A stretch of 64,000 bases of DNA. Source: Defluviimonas salinarum. Lineage in GTDB: Bacteria > Pseudomonadota > Alphaproteobacteria > Rhodobacterales > Rhodobacteraceae. Shown in pieces: positions 25,165 through 33,872 of the stretch. Made by a program: the position numbers and the translations under genes. Below the pieces are notes generated by a model, which saw nothing but the letters and a program-made list of their open reading frames with translations, did no database searches and was not told the origin of the DNA. The stretch spans positions 1 through 64,000 of the forward strand of contig NZ_JAPDOG010000004.1 in NCBI RefSeq assembly GCF_026013545.1, in the 5' to 3' direction. Within the stretch, counting starts at the first letter, position 1; every line of letters begins with the position of its first letter.

Positions 25165-25739
25165 AGGTATTTCACCGCCGCGAAACCTCCGATCAGGAGC
25201 GCCATGCCGAGGCTGAAGACGATACCGAGGCGGCGCTCGATGAAGTCGCGGATCGGCGGGCCGAATTGCCACAGCAGGCCGGCCACGATGAAGAAGCGCA
25301 GGCCCCGCGCGATAATGGCCGAGATAATGAAGACCGGCAGCGACAGCCCGGTCCAGCCCGAGACGATCGTGATGACCTTGAACGGGAACGGGGTGACGCC
25401 GGCGATCAGCACCGCCCAGCCGCCATATTCGTTGAACCGCTCCGCGAAGACCGCGCCCGCTTCGGTCTTGCCGTAGAACTCGAGGATCGGCTGGCCGACG
25501 CTATCGAAGAGAACTGCGCCGATGAAATACCCGAAAAGCCCGCCGAGAACCGAGGTGACGAGCGCGATCGCGGCGATGAACCAGGCCCGCGACGGCCGCG
25601 CGATGATCATCGGAATCATCAGCACGTCGGGCGGGATCGGGAAGAACGAGCTTTCCACGAAGGAGACGACGCCAAGCGCCGACAACGCGCGCGGATGCTC
25701 CGCGAGCCGGATCGTCCAGTCATACAAGGTGCGGATCAT
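25161..25739 (-). CDS. YqaA/DedA-family (VTT domain) membrane protein
   Basis: A 192-residue integral membrane protein with the family features: FVESSFFPIPPDVLMIPMI near residue 27 (the re-entrant E..PxPPD region), GYFIGAVLFD and ITPFPFK-type GVTPFPFKVITIVSGW in the second half. DedA relatives flip undecaprenyl phosphate or influence proton-motive force; YqaA members are less studied. The start at 25739 opens directly on MIRTLYDWTIRLAEHP; the longer frame upstream is not protein-like. It is coupled to dsbB. Confidence 0.88.
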   Translation of the reverse strand: MIRTLYDWTIRLAEHPRALSALGVVSFVESSFFPIPPDVLMIPMIIARPSRAWFIAAIALVTSVLGGLFGYFIGAVLFDSVGQPILEFYGKTEAGAVFAERFNEYGGWAVLIAGVTPFPFKVITIVSGWTGLSLPVFIISAIIARGLRFFIVAGLLWQFGPPIRDFIERRLGIVFSLGMALLIGGFAAVKYL

Positions 25740-25875
25740 CGGACCTGCCCAAACAGCCTCGCCGCCGTTAGGCCATGTGCCGGCCTTGGCGTCAAGCGGG
25801 ACAATCTTTGTCTTCCAGCCTTCGCGGGGGTAATTTGGAGGCTGTGAACACCTGAGGCTGTCTAAGGGGGACGAT

Positions 25876-26721
25876 ATGAGATGGCAGGGGCGGCGCGGCA
25901 GCCGCAACATCGAGGACCGGCGCCGCATGAGCGGCGGGCGGGCAGGCGGGATCGGGATTGGCGGTCTCCTGGCGATCCTCGCAATCGGGTATTTCCTCGG
26001 CGTTGATGTCACGCCGATGCTGACCGGCGGGCCGGGCATCGGTACGAGCGGCGGCGGCGAGTTGACCGAAGCCGACAGGCGCGCTGGCGAGTTCGTCTCG
26101 GTCACGCTGGCCGACACCGAAGAGATCTGGGCCGAGATCTTCTCTCGCGAGCTCGGCCAGCGGTATGAGCCGGCGACGCTGGTCCTGTTCAAGGCGGCGA
26201 CGCAATCACCCTGCGGCGGCGCGTCCGGCGCGACCGGCCCGTTCTACTGTCCGCTCGACCGCAAGGCCTATCTCGATACCCAGTTCTTCACGACCCTTGC
26301 GCAGCGCCTCGAGGCGAAGGGCGACTTCGCCGCCGCCTATGTCGTGGCCCACGAGATCGCCCATCACGTCCAGAACGAGCTCGGGATCCTTGGCGAGGCC
26401 AACAAGATCCGCCAAGGTTCAAGCGAGGCCCAGTCGAACGCGATCTCGGTCCGCATCGAGCTGCAGGCCGATTGCCTCTCGGGCGTCTGGGCGCGCCATG
26501 CCGGCGAGCGGTTCGGCAGTCTGGAGCCCGGCGACATCGGCGAGGCGATGAATGCCGCCCGCCAGATCGGCGACGACACGTTGCAGCGCAATGCCGGCCG
26601 GCGGCCGATGCCGCACACGTTCACCCACGGCACGTCCGAACAGCGGCAGCGATGGTTCGCGCAAGGCTACGAGAGCGGTTCGGTCGCCGCCTGCGACACG
26701 TTCAGCGCGAACGCGCTCTGA
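25876..26721 (+). CDS. Neutral zinc metallopeptidase (YpfJ family)
   Basis: A 281-residue protein with a short basic N-terminus (MRWQGRRGSRNIEDRR), one membrane segment at about 24-42, and a C-terminal zinc peptidase domain with HEIAHH (His159-Glu160-His163). The usual downstream glutamate region is ELQADCLSGVWARHA. The second half has the family segment GDIGEAMNAARQIGDDTLQRN and HTFTHGTSEQRQRWF. It is membrane-anchored with the enzyme probably periplasmic. Function in vivo is unknown. The ATG follows GGGGGACGAT. Confidence 0.93.
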   Translation: MRWQGRRGSRNIEDRRRMSGGRAGGIGIGGLLAILAIGYFLGVDVTPMLTGGPGIGTSGGGELTEADRRAGEFVSVTLADTEEIWAEIFSRELGQRYEPATLVLFKAATQSPCGGASGATGPFYCPLDRKAYLDTQFFTTLAQRLEAKGDFAAAYVVAHEIAHHVQNELGILGEANKIRQGSSEAQSNAISVRIELQADCLSGVWARHAGERFGSLEPGDIGEAMNAARQIGDDTLQRNAGRRPMPHTFTHGTSEQRQRWFAQGYESGSVAACDTFSANAL

Positions 26722-26777
26722 GCACCGCCAAACAGCTTGTCTTTGACCGCGCGGGCAGCTAGACCGCTCGTCGCGTT

Positions 26778-26861
26778 GCCCGAGTGGCGGAATGGTAGAC
26801 GCAGCGGATTCAAAATCCGTCGCCGCAAGGCGTGCGAGTTCGAGTCTCGCCTCGGGCACCA
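26778..26861 (+). tRNA. tRNA-Leu (anticodon CAA)
   Basis: An 84-base cloverleaf. The acceptor stem GCCCGAG (26778-26784) pairs with CTCGGGC (26851-26857) and an encoded ACCA follows. The anticodon loop is TTCAAAA between GCGGA and TCCGT, giving anticodon CAA. There is a short class II variable arm and a T-arm GCGAG-TTCGAGT-CTCGC. Every stem is complete. Confidence 0.96.
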
Positions 26862-28130
26862 CCCAGACTGAGTCGGCCTCGAGTCTGCCACTGGCGGGCG
26901 AATCGAAACATGCAGACGCATGGGCGAGGGCGAACAAACCGACTGCGGCGCACCGAATTGGCGGTGGTTTGTGAACGATTGGATGCCCTGATTTTGACAC
27001 AAAGCTCGCGGCGGCGTGACCGCTAGGATCTTTATTGTATCCAAGCAGGAAACTTATGTGAGGCGGGGTGCGAGTCCGTGCCTTTGCCGGTTTCGCGTCG
27101 GCTGGCGGATGTGTCGGCTAATTTGTGTGGAGTGAAGGGTTGACCCCCCTTATCTAGTTTTCCGAGCATCCGGATCGTCGCTTTTTTCGAACCTTGCAAG
27201 ATCAATTTTCTCAACAATTGGCAATATTCTTTGAACTTCTCCTGCCATGATGTCGCCATTTTTTGGTTGGCCTCGGGGGGCACCAAAGGTATCCTGATAG
27301 ACGTCCTTCGGAGAGCATTGTCTGGGGGCTGGGGGTCTCGGTTTTCTGGCGGCGGCAAGCAAATGGACGCGCCGCAGGAAGCTGGATATCCAGAACGACC
27401 GATGGGGATTTAGCCCCATTACGAGTAGCGCGGAAACAATCGGTTCCGCGGTTAGTCACGAGTGCGGCCATCCCACGACCCGAAATTGCGGGACGTCTAT
27501 GAGTTCATTGAGTGGGTGCGAGGCGTGGGTAAACGGTGGATGGCAATTTCTGAGTGCGGCATTATTGGCGGCCTGGGGTTTATTTTCAAAGACGGATTCC
27601 CGGCCGCCGAATTTTCCCAAAAATCGAAAGCCGATCCGGCAGGAATAGCCGGACTTTGTCTCGGATCGAAATCCGACGATGTCCTCCAGCATGGTAAAAG
27701 CCTCAGACCGAACCGCTGCCGGGGCGTCGCGGCCAAGGGCGGCGCTCAGATCGCGGCGACTGTGGAATAGTCTACGTCGCCATTAAAGCGATCGGCGCCG
27801 CCCTGACGACCGGTGCCGGCATCGCGCGGAACCTCCAATCACATGACGCCGCCCGCAAGGCGGACAGCTTTTGTGGGCTTGTGTCCGGATCCGCGAGGCG
27901 TAACGCGAGTCGTCCAGGCCAGGCCAGGGACGCGGCGGAGCGGAGTTCAACTCAATTCCGAAGCGCGAACTCTTTGCACGAATAACAACCGTAAAATGAA
28001 TTGGGCGCGAGTTTCACCGCGACGCGACCGAAATGTCGCAGACTTGCCTAAATGCGACCGCATTTAGCTCTTAGCCACAAAATCGAGTGGTTTATTGTGC
28101 TAAGTGGTCATGGTGTAGGAACGAGTCGCG
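26862..28130. other. 1.27-kb gene-poor, compositionally odd stretch downstream of tRNA-Leu
   Basis: No frame here shows the codon usage, domain pattern or ribosome-binding site of the neighbours. Several stretches, for instance 27120-27260 and 27540-27640, are visibly AT-richer and contain runs of T. Short frames exist (minus 27032-27259; plus 27462-27770) but neither looks like a real protein. A small hairpin ATGGGG-ATTTAG-CCCCAT lies near 27396-27411. The position directly after a tRNA gene suggests a decayed integrated element, but I found no repeat of the tRNA 3' end. Confidence 0.5.
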
Positions 28131-28829
28131 ATGAATGTCGAAACGGAAACGAAGGTTGTGGCAAACCGATCCTGTGAGGCCGATGTGAAGGAGATGCCGT
28201 CGACGGCTGACGCGCAAATACCCGAAACATGCCCTCGCACGCCCTGTTTCATCGCGGGCGTTCGTATCGCGACGCTGCGCGGCGAGGTCGAGATCGAGAA
28301 CCTTCGGCCCGGCGATCGGGTCCTGACGCGCGACAACGGCTATCGCCCCCTGCGCTGGATCGGCGCGCGGCATTTTGATGCCGACGCGCTGGAGCGGTTC
28401 GCTGAGCTTCGCCCCGTCACGATCCGGCGCGGCAGTCTTGGCCCCGGCATGCCGTCACGCGACCTGACCGTCAGCCCGCAGCACCGGATACTGATGAGTG
28501 GCGAGGCGGCGCGCCTTCTCGGCGCCGAGAGTGAGGTTCTGGTGGCGGCCTGCGACCTCCACCCGGCGCAGCGCGTGCCGGAGGTCCACACCGAGGTGAC
28601 CTATTTCCATCTCATGTTCGACGCCCACGAGGTGATCCTCGCCGACGGCGCCTGGAGCGAGAGCTTCCGGCCGGATCGTGCGGCGCTCGACGGGTTGCAC
28701 ACGGCGCAGCTGTGGGAAATCCTGGCGATCTTCCCCGAACTCGCGACCGAGGCCGGTCTGGCCGCATACGTGCCTGCGCGGGCCGGGTGGAGCCGTCCCG
28801 GCGACAAGCGTATCGCCCTGGCGGCCTGA
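28131..28829 (+). CDS. Stand-alone Hint-domain (hedgehog/intein-like) protein
   Basis: A 232-residue protein. After a 38-residue N-terminal stretch it has a Hint_2-type domain: CFIAGVRIATLRGEVEIENL (first Cys about residue 39), RPGDRVLTRDNGYRPLRWIG, the block with SPQHRILM, and FDAHEVILADGAWSESF. Such domains occur at the C-terminus of large secreted calcium-binding or haemolysin-like proteins in Rhodobacteraceae, but here nothing large precedes it. The segment corresponding to the terminal catalytic Asn is not standard, so autoprocessing is uncertain. The N-terminus has no signal peptide. It lies directly after the gene-poor stretch; AGGAACGAG precedes the ATG. Confidence 0.85.
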   Translation: MNVETETKVVANRSCEADVKEMPSTADAQIPETCPRTPCFIAGVRIATLRGEVEIENLRPGDRVLTRDNGYRPLRWIGARHFDADALERFAELRPVTIRRGSLGPGMPSRDLTVSPQHRILMSGEAARLLGAESEVLVAACDLHPAQRVPEVHTEVTYFHLMFDAHEVILADGAWSESFRPDRAALDGLHTAQLWEILAIFPELATEAGLAAYVPARAGWSRPGDKRIALAA

Positions 28830-28842
28830 CCGATCCGCTTCG

Positions 28843-29442
28843 TCAGTCCTCGTGACGGCGGCGCCACGCGTCCCAGTCTTCGGGCGTGTCGAGATCGAGG
28901 ATGGCCCGGTCTCCCGGCAGGGTGCAGGTGCGGACGGATTCGCCTTCAAGGACGACGCGGGCGCCGCGGTCCCCGGTCAGAACCCTCAGCTCCTGCAGGA
29001 GCCGGCGGGGGAATATCACCGGATGGCCTTCGACACCGGTCTCCGTGGCGGCCCGCAGCGGCCGGGTCGGGTCCTCCGCGAATGCCGCGATCAGGAGCGT
29101 CAGGTCTTCTCGCTCGATATCGGGCATGTCCGGCATCAGCACCATCAGGCCCTCGACCGGCCCGGCATGATCCGCGCCGGCGCGCAGGCTTGCCGAGAAC
29201 CCGTCATGGGCGTCCGCGACCGGTACGATCTGCAGCGGGAGCCCGATCAGCGCGGCGCGGCGCCCCGGCGCGGATGGGCCGCTCTCGGGCAGGGTCACGA
29301 TCACCCGCTCGCCGGTCCGGGCCGCCATCGCTGCGGCCCGTCGAAGCAAAGGTTGGCCATCGACCTCGGCGAGCAGCTTGTCCGAGCCGTGCATGCGCCG
29401 CGATGCCCCCGCGGCCGGAATCAGAATTGCAAGCCCAGCCAT
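28843..29442 (-). CDS. MocA-like nucleotidyltransferase (molybdenum cofactor cytidylyltransferase family)
   Basis: A 199-residue NTP transferase-like protein. The N-terminal nucleotide-binding loop is LIPAAGASRRMHGSDKLL (residues ~7-24). DMPDI at about 110 supplies the metal-binding aspartate, and GHPVIFPRRLLQELRVLTGDRGAR is typical of the MocA/MobA_like subgroup that makes molybdopterin cytosine dinucleotide for xanthine-dehydrogenase-type enzymes. No such enzyme lies in this window, so the function is assigned by family only. It is convergent with the Hint gene, 13 bases apart. Confidence 0.85.
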   Translation of the reverse strand: MAGLAILIPAAGASRRMHGSDKLLAEVDGQPLLRRAAAMAARTGERVIVTLPESGPSAPGRRAALIGLPLQIVPVADAHDGFSASLRAGADHAGPVEGLMVLMPDMPDIEREDLTLLIAAFAEDPTRPLRAATETGVEGHPVIFPRRLLQELRVLTGDRGARVVLEGESVRTCTLPGDRAILDLDTPEDWDAWRRRHED

Positions 29443-29540
29443 TCCCGGCGCTCCTGCATCGCGGGCCGTGAACCCGGCATTCGTCCCGCCCCACTATTCC
29501 AACTGGAACCTGCAGCTGCAACCCTGTCGACGCTGCGTCC

Positions 29541-29570
29541 CGCGCCGCGCCCCTGACGGACCGCGGCGCG
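29541..29570 (-). terminator. GC-rich hairpin after the dimethylglycine dehydrogenase gene
   Basis: CGCGCCGCG (29541-29549) pairs with CGCGGCGCG (29562-29570) around a 12-base loop just downstream of the stop on the minus strand. No T-run is present, so it is a weak or accessory terminator at best. Confidence 0.4.
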
Positions 29571-29576
29571 GCGCGT

Positions 29577-32003
29577 TCAGCCGCGCATGCGGGCGCCGTC
29601 GGCGTCCCAGAGCGGGCCGGTCACCATCCGTGCCTTGCGGCGCTGGCCGAGGATCTCGACCTCGGCCTCGAGCCCATCGCGGATCAAGTCGACCGGGACG
29701 AAGCCCTGCGCCACCGACTGGCCGGTCCAGTGCGAATAGCCGCCCGAAGTGCAGAATCCCACGACCGCGTCCCCGATCCAGATCGGCTCGTAGGCCACGA
29801 CATCGGCATCGGCCGCATCGACGATGAAGGCGCAGAGCCGGCGCTTCGGACCTTCTGCCTTCTCCTTCAACGCGGGGGCCTTGCCGATCCAGTCGGCCTC
29901 CTTGTTCCAGCGGATGAAGCGGTCGATTCCGGTCTCGCCGGGGAAGTAGTCGGGCGAGAACTCGCGCGCCCAGGAGCCGAAGAGCTTGTCGAGCCGCAAG
30001 GACATCATCGCCCGCATCCCGAAGGGCTTCAGCCCAAGGTCCTGGCCTGCGGCCCAGAGCGTGTGCCAGAGCGTGCGCTGGCTCATGAAGTCGGTGAAGA
30101 TCTCGTAGCCGAGATCGCCGGTGTAGCTCACGCGCTGGACGAGGCAGTCGGCCATGCCGATGGTCATGCGTTTCGCATCCATGAACCGGAAAGCCTCGCC
30201 GGAGACATCCGACCGGGTGACGCGGCTCAGAAGCTCGCGCGCGTTCGGCCCGGCGATCTGGAAGCCGGTGACGCGGTCCGAGACATTCTCGACCGTCACG
30301 CCGGCGTCGAGGTTTGCCTCGAACCAGCGCAGGTGCTGGTCCTGCGCGCCGTAGGAGCCGGTGATGCGGAACTCGGTCTCGGAAAGGCAGGTGACGGTGA
30401 AGTCGCCGATGATCTTGCCCTCGGGCGAGAGCATCGGGGTCAGCGACAGCCGACCCGCCTTCGGGATCGCGCCGGCCATGATCCGGTCGAGCCAGGCGCG
30501 CGCGTTCGGCCCCGTGACGCGGAACTTGCCGAAGTTCTGGACCTCGTTGATGCCCACCGCTTCCCGCACCGCGCGGACCTCGGCCGCCGTCGCCTCCCAG
30601 GCGTTGGAGCGCTTGAAGCTCGGCGTCTCGTAGCGCGGCTCGCCGGGGAGCGCGAAGTAGTTGACGACCTCAAGCCCGTATTGCTGACCCCAGACCGCAC
30701 CCATGCCGTCGAAGATGTCGTACATCGGCGTGGTGCGGAAGGGGCGGGCGGCGGGGCGTTCCTCGTTCGGATAGGAGACCGAGAAGCGCATCTGGTAGTT
30801 CTCGATCACCTTCGGGACGGTGTAGCCCGGCGTCGTCCATTTGCCGAAGCGCGCGACGTCGAAGCCGCGCGGGTCGCATTCGGTCTCGCCGTGGATCATC
30901 CATTCGGCGAGCGACTTGCCCATGCCGCCACCTTGGGAGAAGCCGGCCATGACGGCGCAGGCGGACCAATAGTTGCGCAAACCCGGCACCGGGCCGATCA
31001 GGGGATTGCCGTCGGGCGCGAAGGTGAAGGGGCCGTGGATGACGCTCTTCACGCCGGCCTTTTCGAGGACCGGGAAGCGCTTGTAGGCGAAGGCGACGGA
31101 CTCCTCGATCTTGTCGAGGTTGTCGGGCAGAAGCTCATGCCCGAAGGTCCAGGGCGTGCCGTCGAGCGACCAGCCTTCGCAGGGCTTCTCGTAGAATCCG
31201 ATGCAGAGGCCGCGGCCCTCCTGGCGGAGATAGCTCTCGCCGCCGGGATCCATGACATGGGGGAATTCGCGGCCGGAGTTCAGGATCTCCATGATCTCGG
31301 GGATGTCGTCGGTGACGAGATACTGGTGCGCCATCGGCAGAAGCGGCAGGTAGACGCCTGCCATCGCCGCCACCTCGCGCGCCCAGAGACCGCCCGCGTT
31401 GACGATGTGCTCGGCGTGGATCGTGCCCTTCTCGGTGACCACGTCCCAGCCGCCGTCGGGGCGCGGATTGGTCTCCAGCACCCGGTTGTGCTCGACGATC
31501 TCGGCCCCGCCCATCTTCGCCGCGCGGGCGTAGGCATGGGTGGTTCCGGAGGGGTCGAGATGGCCGTCCAGAGGATCGTAGAGGCCGCCGATGATGCCCG
31601 TGGTGTTGACGAGGCCGTCGGTGAGCTTCTCGATTTCCGACGGGCCAAGGATCTCGGTATGAAGCCCCATGTAGCGGTGCTTGGCGCGTTCCGCGACAAG
31701 CATCTCGTAGCGCGCCTGATTGTCCGCGAGCGTCACGCCGCCGACGTGGTGGAGCCCGCAGGACATGCCGGTGATCGCTTCCAGCTCCTTGTAGAGCTGG
31801 ATCGTGTAGCCCTGCAGCGCCGCCATGTTGGTGTCGCCGTTCAGCGTGTGGAACCCGCCCGCCGCGTGCCAGGTGGAGCCCGACGTGAGCGTCGATCTCT
31901 CGATCAGCATCACGTCCTTCCAGCCGTATTTCGTCAGGTGATAAAGCACCGAGCAGCCGACGACGCCGCCGCCGATGACCGCGACTTGGACATGAGACTT
32001 CAT
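29577..32003 (-). CDS. Dimethylglycine dehydrogenase-type flavoprotein (FAD domain + GcvT folate domain)
   Basis: An 808-residue two-domain enzyme. The N-terminal half is a DAO-type FAD oxidoreductase: VAVIGGGVVGCSVLYHLTK (residues ~7-25), ERSTLTSGSTWHAAGG with the histidine expected for covalent FAD, and FAPDGNPLIGPVPGLRNYW. The C-terminal half from about 430 is a GcvT-type aminomethyltransferase domain (RVTGPNARAWLDRIMAG, VSYTGDLGYEIF, LKPFGMRAMMSLRLDK). This architecture is that of dimethylglycine and sarcosine dehydrogenases, which demethylate to sarcosine or glycine and load 5,10-methylene-THF. With soxBDAG in the same window, dimethylglycine is the more likely substrate. Start 32003 opens directly on the FAD motif. 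Confidence 0.9.
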   Translation of the reverse strand: MKSHVQVAVIGGGVVGCSVLYHLTKYGWKDVMLIERSTLTSGSTWHAAGGFHTLNGDTNMAALQGYTIQLYKELEAITGMSCGLHHVGGVTLADNQARYEMLVAERAKHRYMGLHTEILGPSEIEKLTDGLVNTTGIIGGLYDPLDGHLDPSGTTHAYARAAKMGGAEIVEHNRVLETNPRPDGGWDVVTEKGTIHAEHIVNAGGLWAREVAAMAGVYLPLLPMAHQYLVTDDIPEIMEILNSGREFPHVMDPGGESYLRQEGRGLCIGFYEKPCEGWSLDGTPWTFGHELLPDNLDKIEESVAFAYKRFPVLEKAGVKSVIHGPFTFAPDGNPLIGPVPGLRNYWSACAVMAGFSQGGGMGKSLAEWMIHGETECDPRGFDVARFGKWTTPGYTVPKVIENYQMRFSVSYPNEERPAARPFRTTPMYDIFDGMGAVWGQQYGLEVVNYFALPGEPRYETPSFKRSNAWEATAAEVRAVREAVGINEVQNFGKFRVTGPNARAWLDRIMAGAIPKAGRLSLTPMLSPEGKIIGDFTVTCLSETEFRITGSYGAQDQHLRWFEANLDAGVTVENVSDRVTGFQIAGPNARELLSRVTRSDVSGEAFRFMDAKRMTIGMADCLVQRVSYTGDLGYEIFTDFMSQRTLWHTLWAAGQDLGLKPFGMRAMMSLRLDKLFGSWAREFSPDYFPGETGIDRFIRWNKEADWIGKAPALKEKAEGPKRRLCAFIVDAADADVVAYEPIWIGDAVVGFCTSGGYSHWTGQSVAQGFVPVDLIRDGLEAEVEILGQRRKARMVTGPLWDADGARMRG

Positions 32004-32087
32004 GGATGGATACCCCCGCGTTGCGGCCCCGGTCGGGCCGGTTTTGCGCGAGGATGGCAAATCGCCGATCACCACGAGAGCGCGTCC

Positions 32088-32107
32088 GCGACAAACTTTG
32101 TCGCTTT
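32088..32107. promoter_or_regulatory. Palindromic operator candidate GCGACAAA-C-TTTGTCGC
   Basis: A perfect palindrome with one central base, 32088-32104, lies 85 bases upstream of the dimethylglycine dehydrogenase start and about 100 bases before the divergent glycosyltransferase. Its right arm extends to TGTCGCTTT, the 9-mer also present at 5445-5453 upstream of soxB. It is a candidate binding site for a shared regulator of methylated-amine catabolism. Confidence 0.55.
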
Positions 32108-32202
32108 CCTTGCGCGCAGGATCGATATTAGCCGCGTCGGTCTCAGGCCGGATTTGCGCTTCAGGGGCGGTGCGCTTAGGAGAGGATAACGCCCGACAGC
32201 CA

Positions 32203-33783
32203 ATGGAGCCGAGTTTGATTCGTCCTCAATCCGCCGTCTGGGCGCTCGTCCTTCTCGTCATCCTCGTCACCCTCGCCAGCTTCAGGCCGCTCCTGCCGAT
32301 CGACGAGACGCGCTATCTCGGTGTCGCGTGGGAGATGTGGCTCTCGGGCGACGTCTTCCACCTGACGCGGAACTTCGACCTCTACACCCACAAGCCGCCG
32401 CTCCTGTTCTGGCTGATCAACCTCGTCTGGCAATTCACCGGCGTGAGCGAATTTGCTGCGCGGCTGGTGGCGCCGGCCTTCGGCGTCGCCTCGGCCCTCG
32501 CGATGGCGGGGCTCGCCCGGCGGCTCTGGCCCGAGGATTCCGGCGTCGGCGCGCGATCGATCCTCGTGTTGGCGAGTTTCACGGTCTTCCTGATTTATGC
32601 GAGCCTGACGCTCTTCGACACGATGCTGACCTTTGCCACGATCCTCGGCGTCGGCATCCTGTGGCGCATCGGGCAGGGCGAGCGCGGCCGCCGGCTCTGG
32701 ATCGCTTTCGGGCTCGTGCTGGCGCTCGGGGTCTATGCCAAGGGGCCGGTGATCTTCGTCCATCTGATGCCGGCTCTTCTGACGATGCCGCTCTGGGCGC
32801 CGGAACCGCCACGGCTGAGCGAGGCCGGGAAGGGCTTCGGCATGGCGCTTGGCGCGGGGCTTATTCTCGTCGCGGTCTGGCTGGTGCCGGCTCTGATCGG
32901 CGGCACCGCCGCCTATCGCGAGGAGCTCTTGTGGACGCAGTCGGCGGCGCGGGTCGCTGGGGGGCTTGCCCATGACCGGCCGGTCTGGTTCCTCGTTGCA
33001 CTCCTGCCGATCTTGCTCTTTCCCTGGGCCTGGTCCTGGCGGCTCTGGCCCGCCACCGTGCGGGCGGTCAGGGGCGATGCCGGAGGGCGGATGCTCGCGA
33101 TCTGGGCGGGGTCGGGGCTCGTCCTCTTCTCATTGATCTCGGGCAAGCAGATCCACTACCTCATCCCGGAGTTTCCCGCGGTGGCGCTCCTCATGGCGCG
33201 GGCACTCGGGGGCATCGAGCGGAGTGGCCGCGGCGGCTCGGCGGCGGCGGTCTTTCCGGTGATCCTCGGGCTCGCCGCGCTTGCGCTCGCGGTGGGGCTG
33301 ATCCCGGCCACGGGCGACCTCGCGCCGCTGATGCCGGGCTGGGCGGTGGCGCTCTTCGGCCTCGTCGGCATCGGGCTCGGCGTTTTCGGCTGGCGGCTGA
33401 GTTTCACGCCGGCCCACGCGGTGTTTGGCATCGGACTCGCCGCCGCGCTGCATGTGCTCATCGTGACGACCGGGCTTTACGCCGCCTACGACCACCGCGA
33501 GATCAGCGCGAAGCTGGCGGCGGCGGAGAAGGGCGGGCTCGCCGTGGCCGAGATGATCTACAATGCCGAGTTCAACTTCGGCGCGCGCCTGACCACGCCC
33601 GTCGCCGTGTTGTCGGGGCCCGAGGCCCTGCGCAGCTGGGGTGCGGCGCATCCCGAGGGGCTCCTCTTCGGCCCCGTCGATCGCGTGCCGGTTACCGCGG
33701 AGCCTGAGGACGAGGCATTCTACAACGGGATCCGCTACGGCTTCTGGTCCGGCGCGACGGTCACCAGCAACATTCGCGACTAA
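32203..33783 (+). CDS. GT39/ArnT-type membrane glycosyltransferase
   Basis: A 526-residue multi-pass membrane protein. The N-terminal region has the family's acidic pair and basic loop: PIDETRYLGVAWEMW (DE motif near residue 33) and NFDLYTHKPPLLFWLINL with the HKPPL motif of ArnT/PMT enzymes. About eleven membrane segments follow and a soluble C-terminal tail of some 90 residues. It should transfer a sugar from a polyprenyl phosphate to a lipid or protein acceptor; the acceptor is unknown. AGGAGAGG at 32178-32185 is rather far from the ATG at 32203, but no nearer start exists in frame. Confidence 0.88.
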   Translation: MEPSLIRPQSAVWALVLLVILVTLASFRPLLPIDETRYLGVAWEMWLSGDVFHLTRNFDLYTHKPPLLFWLINLVWQFTGVSEFAARLVAPAFGVASALAMAGLARRLWPEDSGVGARSILVLASFTVFLIYASLTLFDTMLTFATILGVGILWRIGQGERGRRLWIAFGLVLALGVYAKGPVIFVHLMPALLTMPLWAPEPPRLSEAGKGFGMALGAGLILVAVWLVPALIGGTAAYREELLWTQSAARVAGGLAHDRPVWFLVALLPILLFPWAWSWRLWPATVRAVRGDAGGRMLAIWAGSGLVLFSLISGKQIHYLIPEFPAVALLMARALGGIERSGRGGSAAAVFPVILGLAALALAVGLIPATGDLAPLMPGWAVALFGLVGIGLGVFGWRLSFTPAHAVFGIGLAAALHVLIVTTGLYAAYDHREISAKLAAAEKGGLAVAEMIYNAEFNFGARLTTPVAVLSGPEALRSWGAAHPEGLLFGPVDRVPVTAEPEDEAFYNGIRYGFWSGATVTSNIRD

Positions 33784-33815
33784 CCGTCATAAAGATACGG
33801 CCTCCAAAACGACCG

Positions 33816-33846
33816 CAGCGCGCCCCCGGGCCCCGGGAACGCGCTG
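33816..33846. terminator. Hairpin between the convergent glycosyltransferase and livM
   Basis: CAGCGCG (33816-33822) pairs with CGCGCTG (33840-33846) and a CCCGGG core lies within the loop. There is no marked T-run on either side. It is placed to end both convergent transcripts. Confidence 0.45.
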
Positions 33847-33872
33847 CTATCGTCGATTGCGATGGCGTGGCC

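Noticed and set aside
27032-27358. Minus-strand open frame of about 100 codons in the gene-poor stretch
   Set aside because: No ribosome-binding site, no domain, codon use unlike the neighbours; an overlapping frame is equally open.
27462-27770. Plus-strand open frame in the gene-poor stretch
   Set aside because: Composition and codon use are not protein-like and both strands are open over part of it.
26778-28130. A second tRNA or a tRNA 3' repeat marking an att site downstream of tRNA-Leu
   Set aside because: No copy of the tRNA 3' end and no cloverleaf was found in the following 1.3 kb.
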